NCBI GenBank assembly: GCA_029865325.1
Contig: JAOUHF010000011.1
Span: forward strand, 1 to 39,254
Length of the DNA: 39,254 nucleotides
Direction of reading: 5' to 3'
From: Thermoleophilia bacterium
Lineage (GTDB): Bacteria > Actinomycetota > Thermoleophilia > Gaiellales > Gaiellaceae
Both the position numbers and the translations under genes were made by a program. The notes under the pieces are model-generated. The model was given only the letters and a program-made list of their open reading frames with translations, was not told the DNA's origin and ran no database searches. Positions within the stretch are counted from its first letter, which is position 1, and each line of letters starts with the position of its first letter. Positions 19,755 to 27,378 of this stretch are shown piece after piece.

Positions 19755-20405
19755 GTGCGCCTCGACGTCTTCACCCTGATCCCGGGCGCCTTCGCGTGGC
19801 TGCAGGAGCGCCGTCCCGTCGCTGCGGTGCTTGGTACCGAGCTCGACCTCAGGATCTTCAACTACCGGGACACCACACCGCTCAGCGCGGGTCAGGTCGA
19901 CGACGATCCCTACGGCGGTGGGCCGGGGATGGTGCTACGGGTCGACGTCGTCGCGGCCGCGTTCGACGCGGTGTACAAGGGAGTCCCTGAACACCGCGTG
20001 GTCGCGCTCTCGCCCAAAGGTCGGCAGCTCGATCAAGAGCTCGTCGAGGGGCTGGCCGTTGAGCCCGTCCTCACGCTCCTCTCGGCCCGTTTCGAAGGCT
20101 TCGATCAGCGAATCCTCGACCACCTCTGCACGGATGTGGTGTCGATAGGGCCATACGTGCTCTCGGGTGGGGAGATCCCCGCGCTTGCTGTTGTCGATGC
20201 TGTCGCGCGTCGGCTGCCCGGTGCGCTCAGCGAAGGTTCTGGAGAGGTCGAGAGCTTCTCTGCGGCGCTCCACGGTGGGCTCGAGTATCCGCACTACACG
20301 AGGCCCGCCGAGTTCCGCGGGTGGGGGGTTCCCGAGATCCTTCTCTCGGGCGATCACGGACGGATCGCCACTTGGCGCAGCGAGCACGTCAGGAGCGTCA
20401 CGTGA
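19755..20405 (+). CDS. trmD: tRNA (guanine(37)-N(1))-methyltransferase TrmD
   Basis: TrmD methylates G37 next to the anticodon and prevents frameshifting; it is a trefoil-knot SPOUT enzyme working as a dimer. The 216-residue product has DDDPYGGGPGMVLRVD (49-64), LSPKGRQLDQ, the knot segment SIGPYVLSGGEIPAL (130-144), Arg152 matching the essential Arg154 of E. coli, and LEYPHYTRP (176-184). The residue aligned with E. coli catalytic Asp169 appears to be Glu166 in GEVESF, and Asp135 of E. coli (IGDYVL) is Pro here. The C-terminus is shorter than in E. coli. The stop overlaps the lepB start as GTGA. Confidence 0.95.
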   Translation: MRLDVFTLIPGAFAWLQERRPVAAVLGTELDLRIFNYRDTTPLSAGQVDDDPYGGGPGMVLRVDVVAAAFDAVYKGVPEHRVVALSPKGRQLDQELVEGLAVEPVLTLLSARFEGFDQRILDHLCTDVVSIGPYVLSGGEIPALAVVDAVARRLPGALSEGSGEVESFSAALHGGLEYPHYTRPAEFRGWGVPEILLSGDHGRIATWRSEHVRSVT

Positions 20406-21199
20406 GCGAGACCGACGATCAGCGAGACCACATCGCGGGAACGACTCCGGGGGTAGAAGACGGCAAGCAAGACAACGCGTGGCGCATGCCTACCCAGCAA
20501 TACGAGCCACCTCCACCGGCGCCCCCGTTCTCGTGGCCACCGCCGCCACCGGCGGGCTCGAGCCTCGAGTCCGAACATCACGAGTTCCACCATCCCCTCG
20601 ATCGCGTCACGGGTCGCTTGCCACGACGGCTCCGCATCGCCGTGGACTGGGTCGTGACCATCGTCGGTGCCGTCGTGATCGTGCTCGCGATCAAGGCGTT
20701 CGTCGTCAACCCGTACCGGATCCCGTCGTCTTCGATGGAGGCGACGCTCCACTGCGCGCGGCCTGCGCCAGGTTGCGAGTCGCGCTTCTCCGACCGCGTG
20801 CTTGCGAACCGCTTCATCTACCACGTGCAGGATCCGGCGCGGGGTGACGTTGTCGTCTTCGAGACGCCCCCGGCGGCGAAGGCCAAGTGCGGTGCCGGCG
20901 GCACGTTCGTCAAGCGGATCGTGGGGCTCCCGGGGGAGACAGTTCAGATGCGACTGCGACGAGGAGCCGCGTTCGTGTACATCAATGGCCGCAGGCTCGA
21001 CGAGCCCTATATCGAGCACGATCGACGTGACATCGGCCCCGAGGAGAAGTTCAAAGTGCCGCTCGGCCACTACTTCGTGATGGGTGACAACCGCTCGCAG
21101 TCCTGCGACTCGCGCGTTTGGGGATCCGTGCCCGAGGACAACCTCATCGGCAAGGTCTTCATGACCTACTGGCCTCCTCAGCGGATCTCCTTCCGCTAA
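20402..21199 (+). CDS. lepB: signal peptidase I
   Basis: LepB removes Sec and Tat signal peptides outside the membrane. From GTG 20402 the protein is 265 residues. It has an acidic/proline-rich cytoplasmic N-terminus (about 30-50 is PPPPAPPFSWPPPPP-like), one membrane anchor at about 80-100 (VDWVVTIVGAVVIVLAIKAF), the catalytic Ser111 in PSSSMEATL, and the general base Lys171 in GGTFVKRIVGLPGE. The GDNRSQSCDSRVWGSVP box E is at the end. An insertion after the Ser region carries two cysteines (C118, C125), with another at C163. The frame is open upstream inside trmD, but this GTG overlaps the trmD stop. Confidence 0.95.
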   Translation: MSETDDQRDHIAGTTPGVEDGKQDNAWRMPTQQYEPPPPAPPFSWPPPPPAGSSLESEHHEFHHPLDRVTGRLPRRLRIAVDWVVTIVGAVVIVLAIKAFVVNPYRIPSSSMEATLHCARPAPGCESRFSDRVLANRFIYHVQDPARGDVVVFETPPAAKAKCGAGGTFVKRIVGLPGETVQMRLRRGAAFVYINGRRLDEPYIEHDRRDIGPEEKFKVPLGHYFVMGDNRSQSCDSRVWGSVPEDNLIGKVFMTYWPPQRISFR

Positions 21200-21202
21200 C
21201 AT
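21197..21202 (+). promoter_or_regulatory. candidate -10 box for rplS (TAACAT)
   Basis: TAACAT includes the lepB TAA stop codon and lies 30 bases before the rplS ATG, which would leave a leader of about 24 bases with no clear Shine-Dalgarno. Confidence 0.3.
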
Positions 21203-21232
21203 TCCGACCCGGCCCGCCGGCCTTCCTCTGCA

Positions 21233-21583
21233 ATGAACACGACGATCGAGAGCCTCGAGCAGCGCCACATGCGCACGGACCTGCCTCAGTTCAAGGCGGG
21301 CGATACGCTCCGCGTGCACTTCAAGGTGATCGAGGGCAGTCGGCAGCGCATCCAAGTCTTCGAGGGCATCTGCATCAAGCGCCAGGGATCGCAGTTTCGG
21401 GAGACGTTCACCGTCCGCAAGCAGTCGTTCGGGGTGGGTGTCGAGCGAACATTCCCGCTCCACTCGCCCAAGATCGAGAAGCTCGAGGTCATGGCGATCG
21501 GCGACGTGCGGCGGGCAAAGCTCTACTACTTGCGCGAGAGAGTGGGAAAAAAGGCGCGCGTCCGCGAGCTCCGGCAGAGCTAG
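21233..21583 (+). CDS. rplS: 50S ribosomal protein L19
   Basis: L19 lies at the subunit interface. The 116-residue protein has the family core [62 protein letters not shown], and the C-terminal [20 protein letters not shown]. It sits between lepB and rnhB in the usual order. Its start is ATG 21233, 33 bases after lepB. Confidence 0.97.
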   Translation: MNTTIESLEQRHMRTDLPQFKAGDTLRVHFKVIEGSRQRIQVFEGICIKRQGSQFRETFTVRKQSFGVGVERTFPLHSPKIEKLEVMAIGDVRRAKLYYLRERVGKKARVRELRQS

Positions 21584-21587
21584 TCAG

Positions 21588-21593
21588 TATTCT
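21588..21593 (+). promoter_or_regulatory. candidate leaderless -10 box for rnhB (TATTCT)
   Basis: TATTCT is followed by 7 bases and then GTG 21601, supporting this start rather than any upstream codon in the open frame. Confidence 0.45.
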
Positions 21594-21600
21594 CGGCCGC

Positions 21601-22236
21601 GTGGCTCGTTCCACCGGCCAGCGCCTCCTCGGATTCGATCGACGTCTTGGTGTCCGCTTCGTAGCCGGGGCGGATGAGGCCGGACGCGGATCGCTCGCAG
21701 GGCCTCTCGTGGTCGCTGGTGTGCTCTTCGACTATGAGCTACTGCGAGGCGCGCGCGTTCGGCCGCTCGCTGCGCTCAACGACTCGAAGCAGGTCTCACC
21801 CGAAGAGCGCGAAGTCCTGTTCGAATCCGTCGCTGCGTGTGCATCGGCGATCAGCGTGCGCGTCATTCCATCGGGCGAGATCGACCGGTCCGGGCTCCAC
21901 CGCTCGAACCTCGCAGGATTGCGTGCAGTTCTCGGTGATCTGCATCCGCCCGCAGACACATGCCTCGTCGACGGCTTCCGGCTCGGTCCTACGGCGCCAC
22001 CGCACCGAGCGATCGTCGACGGAGACGCTCGCAGCGCGTCGATCGCGGCCGCGTCGATCGTGGCCAAGGTGATCCGAGACCGCGTGATGCGTCGTCTGGA
22101 CGCCCTCTACCCACGGTACGGATTCGTCTCTCACGTCGGGTACATCACGCCCGCGCACTCACGGGCTGTCCGCGCGTTCGGGCCATCGGAGCTTCACCGG
22201 CGCTCGTTCCAGGCCGCCTGCTACGAGGCTGCTTGA
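21601..22236 (+). CDS. rnhB: ribonuclease HII
   Basis: RNase HII cuts at ribonucleotides misincorporated in DNA. The 211-residue protein has the metal-binding motif GADEAGRGSLAGPLVVAGV near residues 23-41, LNDSKQVSPEERE, the second acidic site VDGFRL and IVDGDARSASIAAASIVAKVIRDR, and the GYITPAHSRAVRAFGPSELHRRSF ending. GTG 21601 follows TATTCT by 7 bases; the upstream open frame only shadows lepB and rplS. The stop overlaps the yraN TTG start. Confidence 0.96.
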   Translation: MARSTGQRLLGFDRRLGVRFVAGADEAGRGSLAGPLVVAGVLFDYELLRGARVRPLAALNDSKQVSPEEREVLFESVAACASAISVRVIPSGEIDRSGLHRSNLAGLRAVLGDLHPPADTCLVDGFRLGPTAPPHRAIVDGDARSASIAAASIVAKVIRDRVMRRLDALYPRYGFVSHVGYITPAHSRAVRAFGPSELHRRSFQAACYEAA

Positions 22237-22553
22237 ACCGCGGCGAGCGGCGCGCTCTCCGCCACTATCGTCTTCGCGGCTACCGTCTCCTCGACGCCAA
22301 CGCGCGTGTCGGCCGGTACGAGCTCGATCTCGTGCTGCGCCGCGGGCGCCGGCTGCTCATGGTCGAAGTGAAGGAGAAGAGCGGCGCCGAGTTCGGGCAT
22401 CCGCTGGAGATGATCGACGCAGAGAAGGTGAGGCGCGTACACGCCGGAGCACAGGCATGGCTGTCCAAGCATCCTGGGCTCGCAGAGCTCGAGCTCGTGT
22501 TCGAGGCGGCAGGCGTCACGGGTCGACGTGTGGAGCGTGTCCCACTCGCCTAG
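22233..22553 (+). CDS. yraN: UPF0102 (YraN) family endonuclease-like protein
   Basis: A 106-residue protein of the YraN family, which has a PD-(D/E)xK-type nuclease fold and is typically encoded after rnhB and before comM/dprA. The visible core is ALRHYRLRGYRLLDANARVGRYELDLVLRR then LLMVEVKEKSG, giving the E-D-EVK arrangement of the fold. The usual GEID is YELD here. The start is TTG 22233, overlapping the rnhB stop (TTGA). The precise role is unknown, though DNA repair or Holliday-junction-like functions are often proposed. Confidence 0.88.
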   Translation: MNRGERRALRHYRLRGYRLLDANARVGRYELDLVLRRGRRLLMVEVKEKSGAEFGHPLEMIDAEKVRRVHAGAQAWLSKHPGLAELELVFEAAGVTGRRVERVPLA

Positions 22554-22589
22554 CTGGACACGGACCTCCTACGGCGGGATCATGGGCTC

Positions 22590-25406
22590 GTGACGTTCGC
22601 ACTCCCGACCGGCGTTGTCACCTTCCTCTTCACGGACGTCGAGGGATCCACGAGGCTTCTGCACGAGCTCGGCGATGCGTACGCAGACGCGCTCCACGAG
22701 CATCGGCGGGTCCTCAGGGGGGCGTTCACTGCCCACGACGGCGTCGAGGTGGATACTCAGGGCGACGCGTTCTTCGTGGCGTTCGCTCGGGCGACGGATG
22801 CACTGTCGGCCAGCGTCGACGCTCAGCTGGCGCTGGCTGAGGGCCTGATCAAGGTTCGGATGGGGATGCATACCGGGGAGCCGCGCGTGACCGAGGAGGG
22901 GTACGTCGGCCTCGACGTCCACAAAGGCGCGCGGATCGCGGCCGTCGGCTCCGGGGGTCAGGTCCTGCTCTCCCAGGCTACGCGGGCGCTCGTCGACGCG
23001 GACGTCCGCGATCTCGGCCCGCACCGGCTCAAGGACCTGAGCGCTCCCGAGCGGATCTTCCAACTCGAGATCGACGGGCTACCGTCGGAGTTTCCGCCCC
23101 TGAAGACGCTCGAGGCCGGCATGCGGAACCTTCCCGCCCCGCGCACGTCCTTTGTGGGCCGAGGAGACGAGCTCGGGTCGATCGACAACATGCTGGACGA
23201 TCCGGATTGCCGCTTGCTCACGCTGGTCGGGCCCGGCGGCGTCGGCAAGACGAGGCTGGCGCTCGAGGCAGCAGCTCGACGCATCGACCGCTACCAGCAC
23301 GGCGTTCACTTCGTCCCGCTCGTCGGTGTCTCGGTACCCGACCTGCTCGCGCCCGCGGTCGCGGACAGCCTCCAGTTCCAGGTCGACACGGCCCACAGCG
23401 CGACTCCAGCACGCGACCAGCTTGTCGACTACCTGCGAGAGCGAGCAGCGTTGCTCGTGCTCGACAACTTCGAGCACCTGCTCGATGCCCGAGATCTCCT
23501 CACCGAGATCGTGGAGCACGCCCCGGGCGTCGAGATGCTGACGACGTCGCGGGAGCGGCTCCAGGTGCAGAGCGAGTGGGTGCTCGACCTCGAGGGGCTC
23601 GAGCTCGCGAACGGGAACGGCCACGCGGTGGCGAGCTCGGCCGCGCGCCTGTTCGTCGAGCGCGCGCGTCAAGTGGATGCGGGGTTCGCGCTCGATGACG
23701 AGTTTCGACAGGTGGAGCGCATCTGCGCGCTCGTGCACGGGATGCCCCTCGGCATCGAGCTCGCGGCGGCTTGGGTGTCCATGCTCTCGTGCGGCGAGAT
23801 CGCCGACGAGATCGACGCGAACCTCGGGTTCCTGGAGACGTCCATGAGCGACGTCCCGGAGCGTCACCGGAGCCTGCGCGCTGCTTTCGACCAGTCGTGG
23901 CGGCTTCTCTCCGACGACGCGCGCCACGTCTTTGCGCGGCTGTCGGTGTTTCGCGGCGGCTTCACCCGCGAAGCCGCCGCTGCGGTCACCGGATCCGGGC
24001 TCGCCCAGATCCACGATCTCGTCGTCAAGTCGCTTGTGCGTCGGACCGAGCTCGGCCGTTTCGAGCTCCACGAGCTGCTGCGGCAGTACGCGGCGGAACA
24101 CCTCGGCGAGGATCCACAAGAGCTCGAGGAGGCGTCTGAACGTCATGCGCGGTACTACCTCGGTCTCCTCGGAGATCAGATGGAGACGCTGTTCGGGCCG
24201 CGAATGGTCGACGGGCGCGACGAGCTACGGCGCGAGCTCGACAACGTGAGGCTGGCGGCAGAGTGGGCCGTGACTCGCTGGGGTGACGACGAGGGATGCG
24301 AGGTTCTCTGGCGGCTGCGCGTCTTCTTCTTCGTCCACGGCGAGTTCGACGGAGCGAAGACATTCGATCGCCTTGCAGACGTCGCGGGCGTGACGGACGA
24401 CATCCGGCTCGACCCGTCGCGTGCCACGGACGCTCAGCTCGCCGTCCTAGTTCAGCAGGCCGGCACATGGATCGATCTCGGCCATCAAGAGGGGCCGGAG
24501 CAGGTGGCGACTGCATGCCTTCCCGTGCTTCGCGAGCGAGCGCTTCGGCGTGAGCTCGGGCTCGGCCTGCTCGCGCTCGGGATCGCCGAGACGTATCGCG
24601 ACGTCTATCCGGACGCGGCGCTGCATCTCGAGGAGGCAGTCGAGATCTCGGACGCGGTAGGTGATCGGCTCTGGAAAGGAGCTGCGCTCTCCTGGCTCGG
24701 CTTCGTGCGGTTGCTCGTCGACGACCTCGAGCGTGCCCGCGACGCCTTCGAAGAGTTGTACGAGCTTTCGCGCGACGCGGGCCAGCCGCTCCTCTTGGCC
24801 TACGCGCTGAGCAAGCTCGGCCTGCTCTCCGATGCCGAAGGCGACTTCGCAAGGGCGATCGAAGTCCATCTCGAGGCCAGCGATCTCTTCGCCGGGGCCG
24901 GTGATCAAGGCGGCGCGGGCTACACGCTGAGCCGGGCGAGCATGAGCGCGTACTGCCTCGGCGACTACGAGCAGGCGATGCGGCATGGGCTCGCGGGGTA
25001 CACGGGCTTCGAAAACGCGAACCATCGCTGGGGAATGACGGCCGCGCTCTGCCGGCTCGGCTTCGCTGCGGCGGCCCTCGGCCGGTTCGACGAGTCGCGG
25101 GAGTTCCTTCGCCGGGCGCTCGGACTTGCGTGGGAGATGCAGGCGACGTCACTCGTCCTACACGCGCTCAGCGGAGTAGGCGTGTTGTCGGCCCGCGAAG
25201 GAGACGAGCGGCGCGCGGCCGAGGTGCTGTTCTTCTCTCTGGGACACGAGGCGATGCCCGCGACGTACCGGCAGGTGGCAGGGCCGACCCTCGACGACCT
25301 CGAGGCAAAGCTCGACCCCCAGGAGCTCGCAGCTGCGCGTGAGGCAGCCGCGAGCATGGATCTGGGCGAGCTCGTGTCCGACACGCTCGGAGAGCGAGTG
25401 CGGTAG
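22590..25406 (+). CDS. cyclase-homology / NB-ARC ATPase / TPR signalling protein (paralogue 2)
   Basis: A 938-residue paralogue of the minus-strand gene at 14657-17356. The class III cyclase homology domain covers about 7-160, with Asp16 in [15 protein letters not shown] and Asp59 in VDTQGDAFF. The substrate Lys position is Asp55, the second base-selecting Asp position is Gly104, and the usual Asn position is His111. NB-ARC/AAA-like NTPase: Walker A GPGGVGKT (214-221), Walker B LLVLDNFEHLL, then GMPLGIELAAAW. TPR-like helical repeats fill about 500-900. There is no membrane segment or HTH. Both metal Asp remain but the base-specificity residues are lost, so it is probably not an ordinary adenylyl cyclase. 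It is terminated by the hairpin at 25422-25451. Confidence 0.88.
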   Translation: MTFALPTGVVTFLFTDVEGSTRLLHELGDAYADALHEHRRVLRGAFTAHDGVEVDTQGDAFFVAFARATDALSASVDAQLALAEGLIKVRMGMHTGEPRVTEEGYVGLDVHKGARIAAVGSGGQVLLSQATRALVDADVRDLGPHRLKDLSAPERIFQLEIDGLPSEFPPLKTLEAGMRNLPAPRTSFVGRGDELGSIDNMLDDPDCRLLTLVGPGGVGKTRLALEAAARRIDRYQHGVHFVPLVGVSVPDLLAPAVADSLQFQVDTAHSATPARDQLVDYLRERAALLVLDNFEHLLDARDLLTEIVEHAPGVEMLTTSRERLQVQSEWVLDLEGLELANGNGHAVASSAARLFVERARQVDAGFALDDEFRQVERICALVHGMPLGIELAAAWVSMLSCGEIADEIDANLGFLETSMSDVPERHRSLRAAFDQSWRLLSDDARHVFARLSVFRGGFTREAAAAVTGSGLAQIHDLVVKSLVRRTELGRFELHELLRQYAAEHLGEDPQELEEASERHARYYLGLLGDQMETLFGPRMVDGRDELRRELDNVRLAAEWAVTRWGDDEGCEVLWRLRVFFFVHGEFDGAKTFDRLADVAGVTDDIRLDPSRATDAQLAVLVQQAGTWIDLGHQEGPEQVATACLPVLRERALRRELGLGLLALGIAETYRDVYPDAALHLEEAVEISDAVGDRLWKGAALSWLGFVRLLVDDLERARDAFEELYELSRDAGQPLLLAYALSKLGLLSDAEGDFARAIEVHLEASDLFAGAGDQGGAGYTLSRASMSAYCLGDYEQAMRHGLAGYTGFENANHRWGMTAALCRLGFAAAALGRFDESREFLRRALGLAWEMQATSLVLHALSGVGVLSAREGDERRAAEVLFFSLGHEAMPATYRQVAGPTLDDLEAKLDPQELAAAREAAASMDLGELVSDTLGERVR

Positions 25407-25421
25407 GCCGGCCCTACGCAA

Positions 25422-25451
25422 GACCGGAATCCGCTCGCACGGATTCCGGTC
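25422..25451 (+). terminator. strong hairpin terminator
   Basis: A perfect 12-bp stem, GACCGGAATCCG (25422-25433) and CGGATTCCGGTC (25440-25451), with a CTCGCA loop, 16 bases after the stop of the cyclase/NB-ARC gene. It separates that gene from the methyltransferase. Confidence 0.75.
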
Positions 25452-25500
25452 GCGAGTTCATTGGGGCAGGATCGGATCGTGCCGGTCCGAACGAGTAGGC

Positions 25501-26619
25501 ATGGCATCGACGCAGGCCGCTCTCTACGAGGACCTCACCGACGATCTCCAGCTCTCGTGGACCGAGGCTGAGCTTCCCGAGCGAGAGCGAACCAAGCACG
25601 TCCATCGGCTGCACCCGTACCTCGGCAAGTACGTTCCTCAGCTCGTCGAGGCTCTGCTCGGGCGTTACGTTCGACCCGGCGGGCGCGTTCTCGATCCATT
25701 CGCGGGGTCCGGTACGACCCTCGTGCAGGCCCTCGAGTCCGGATACGACGCGGTCGGCGTGGACATCGCCTCCTTCAACGCGCTGCTCATGCGCGTGAAG
25801 ACGGCGCGCTATGACACATTCCTGCTCGAGACGGAGCTTCGCGACGCGCTCTCTCACCTCGGACGATCGCGGCGGCACGCACACGGCTACGTCAAGGAGT
25901 GGTACGCGTCTGACGCTGCCGCCGAGCTGCTCCACTTTCGATCCCTCATTGCCGAGTACGAGAATGCCGACGTCCTTCGCGTCGTTCTCGCTCGGGCCGC
26001 GCGCTCTGCACGGCTGGTCACGCACTTCGATCTCGAGTTCCCGAGCTCTCCTCAGGAGGAGTCGTACTGGTGTCACAAGCATCGCCGGACCTGCTCGCCA
26101 GTACAGGAGGCGAACAAGTTCCTCTCCCGCTACCTCCTCGATACGCTCGGGCGCTTGAAGGAGTTCCAGCGCGTCCGGGACCGGTCGCGAGAGGCTCAGG
26201 TGCTCCACGGGGACTCCCGCGAGATCAAGCTCGCGGGGAGCTTCGACGGGATCATCACCTCGCCTCCGTATCCCGGTCTCATCGACTACCACGAGCAGCA
26301 TCGCTACGCCTACGAGCTGCTCGGTCTCGACGACCGGCGAGAGCGGGAGCTCGGCGCCGCGGCTCGAGGGACCAGCCGAATTGCACTCGAGGCGTACGTG
26401 GAAGGGATCTCCGACGTGTTTCGGCGCTGTGCAGTGACGCTGGCGCCCGGAGCGCCCGTCGTCGTGGTTGTCAACGATCGACGCGGGCTCTACTCGGAGA
26501 TCCTTGACCGGAGCGGGCTGCGGCAGGTCGATCGTCTCGAACGGCACGTCAATCGCCGCACCGGGCGTCGTGCGGGCGAGTACTTCGAGTCGATCCTGGT
26601 TTCGGTAAGGGAAGCGTAA
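25501..26619 (+). CDS. orphan site-specific DNA methyltransferase (probable N4-cytosine type)
   Basis: A 372-residue SAM-dependent amino-DNA methyltransferase. The opening segment KHVHRLHPYLGKYVPQLVEAL precedes SAM motif I VLDPFAGSGTT (64-73). The catalytic motif IV is TSPPYPGLIDYHEQ (253-266). Motif I precedes IV with about 180 residues between, an alpha-like order with the target-recognition region in the middle, including SYWCHKHRRTC. SPPY rather than DPPY/NPPY suggests N4-methylcytosine, but this is not decisive. No restriction gene lies beside it, so it is an orphan. ATG 25501 lies after the terminator, and the family-like N-terminus supports it over the longer open frame. The target sequence is unknown. 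Confidence 0.86.
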   Translation: MASTQAALYEDLTDDLQLSWTEAELPERERTKHVHRLHPYLGKYVPQLVEALLGRYVRPGGRVLDPFAGSGTTLVQALESGYDAVGVDIASFNALLMRVKTARYDTFLLETELRDALSHLGRSRRHAHGYVKEWYASDAAAELLHFRSLIAEYENADVLRVVLARAARSARLVTHFDLEFPSSPQEESYWCHKHRRTCSPVQEANKFLSRYLLDTLGRLKEFQRVRDRSREAQVLHGDSREIKLAGSFDGIITSPPYPGLIDYHEQHRYAYELLGLDDRRERELGAAARGTSRIALEAYVEGISDVFRRCAVTLAPGAPVVVVVNDRRGLYSEILDRSGLRQVDRLERHVNRRTGRRAGEYFESILVSVREA

Positions 26620-26657
26620 GAACCTCGTCTCTCGGAAGGTGTTCAGCCGGAAGCCGG

Positions 26658-26680
26658 GGTAGCCTGGCCTCAGAGCTACC
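26658..26680 (+). promoter_or_regulatory. short hairpin in the leader of the collagen-like gene
   Basis: GGTAGC (26658-26663) and GCTACC (26675-26680) form a 6-bp stem with an 11-base loop, immediately before the AAAGGGGA ribosome site. A function is not established. Confidence 0.2.
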
Positions 26681-26694
26681 GAAAGGGGAACGAC

Positions 26695-27309
26695 ATGAGA
26701 AAGCTCCTGCGCCGGCCCTCGCCGGCGATGATCGTTGCGTGCCTTGCACTGCTGGTGGCGCTCGGCGGGACGGGCATTGCCGCCTCCCGCTTGCCCGCGA
26801 ACAGCGTTGGGCCTGTTCAGTTGAAGAACGGCGCAGTCACCAACGCGAAGATCAGGAACAACGCGATCACTTCGCGGAAGGTTGCGAACAGGTCGCTCCT
26901 TCGGTCCGACTTCGCGCCAGGTCAGCTGCCCGCCGGACCGACTGGCCCGCAAGGACCAGCTGGACCTGCGGGAGCCGCGGGCGCAGCCGGCGCTACCGGT
27001 GCTACCGGCAAGGCCGGCGTCATCGGCGCGATCACGGTCCGGACGTCGTCGGTCAACGTCGACGGTGGCACGGCGGAGAACGGCGCGTACAACAGCGGGC
27101 GCGTCACACGGTTGTGCGACGGGAACGAACGAGCGATCTCCGGCGGGACGTCGTGGAGCGACGACGCCTTGGGCCGCGAGCTCATGACTGGCGAGCTCGA
27201 GCCACAGCTCAACGCACAGAACCAAGTCATCGGCTTCCTCGCAGTGGGACTGAACGACAGCGGGAACTCGAGCACGTTCACCGTGCACGTCCTCTGCTAC
27301 ACGCCTTGA
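26695..27309 (+). CDS. exported collagen-like repeat protein
   Basis: A 204-residue protein. The N-terminus RKLLRRPSPAMIVACLALLVALGGTGIAA is a signal peptide or anchor. It is followed by short linker repeats LPANSVGPVQLKNGAVTNAKIRNNAITSRKVANRSLL, then Gly-X-Y triplets at about 81-106 (GPTGPQGPAGPAGAAGAAGATGATGKAG) and a beta-rich C-terminal domain with three Cys overall. The NSVGxxQLKxGAVTxxKI linker before collagen-like triplets is, to my knowledge, common in Thermoleophilia surface proteins. It is probably a trimeric cell-surface protein. An AAAGGGGA ribosome site precedes ATG 26695, and a 16-bp terminator hairpin follows. Confidence 0.82.
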   Translation: MRKLLRRPSPAMIVACLALLVALGGTGIAASRLPANSVGPVQLKNGAVTNAKIRNNAITSRKVANRSLLRSDFAPGQLPAGPTGPQGPAGPAGAAGAAGATGATGKAGVIGAITVRTSSVNVDGGTAENGAYNSGRVTRLCDGNERAISGGTSWSDDALGRELMTGELEPQLNAQNQVIGFLAVGLNDSGNSSTFTVHVLCYTP

Positions 27310-27327
27310 TCGACCTGTAGCACTCTC

Positions 27328-27365
27328 GGCGCGAAGGCGTTACCCCCGTGTAACGCCTTCGCGCC
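27328..27365 (+). terminator. strong 16-bp hairpin terminator
   Basis: A perfect stem, GGCGCGAAGGCGTTAC (27328-27343) and GTAACGCCTTCGCGCC (27350-27365), with a CCCCGT loop, 18 bases after the collagen-like gene. It ends exactly one base before the TACGGT box of comM. Confidence 0.8.
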
Positions 27366-27371
27366 TACGGT
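27366..27371 (+). promoter_or_regulatory. candidate leaderless -10 box for comM (TACGGT)
   Basis: TACGGT is followed by 7 bases and then GTG 27379. It directly abuts the terminator stem, so the terminator occupies the -35 and spacer region. Confidence 0.45.
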
Positions 27372-27378
27372 CGCAGGC

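Noticed and set aside
26984-27012. Gly-Ala-Ala/Gly-Ala-Thr coding repeats as a DNA satellite or CRISPR-like array
   Set aside because: The periodicity is nine bases and follows collagen-like Gly-X-Y codons; there are no spacers.
25414-27288. A 624-codon open frame on the minus strand over the methyltransferase and collagen-like genes
   Set aside because: It runs antisense to two genes with clear motifs and crosses two terminators; no protein-family motif is visible. High G+C makes such frames common.
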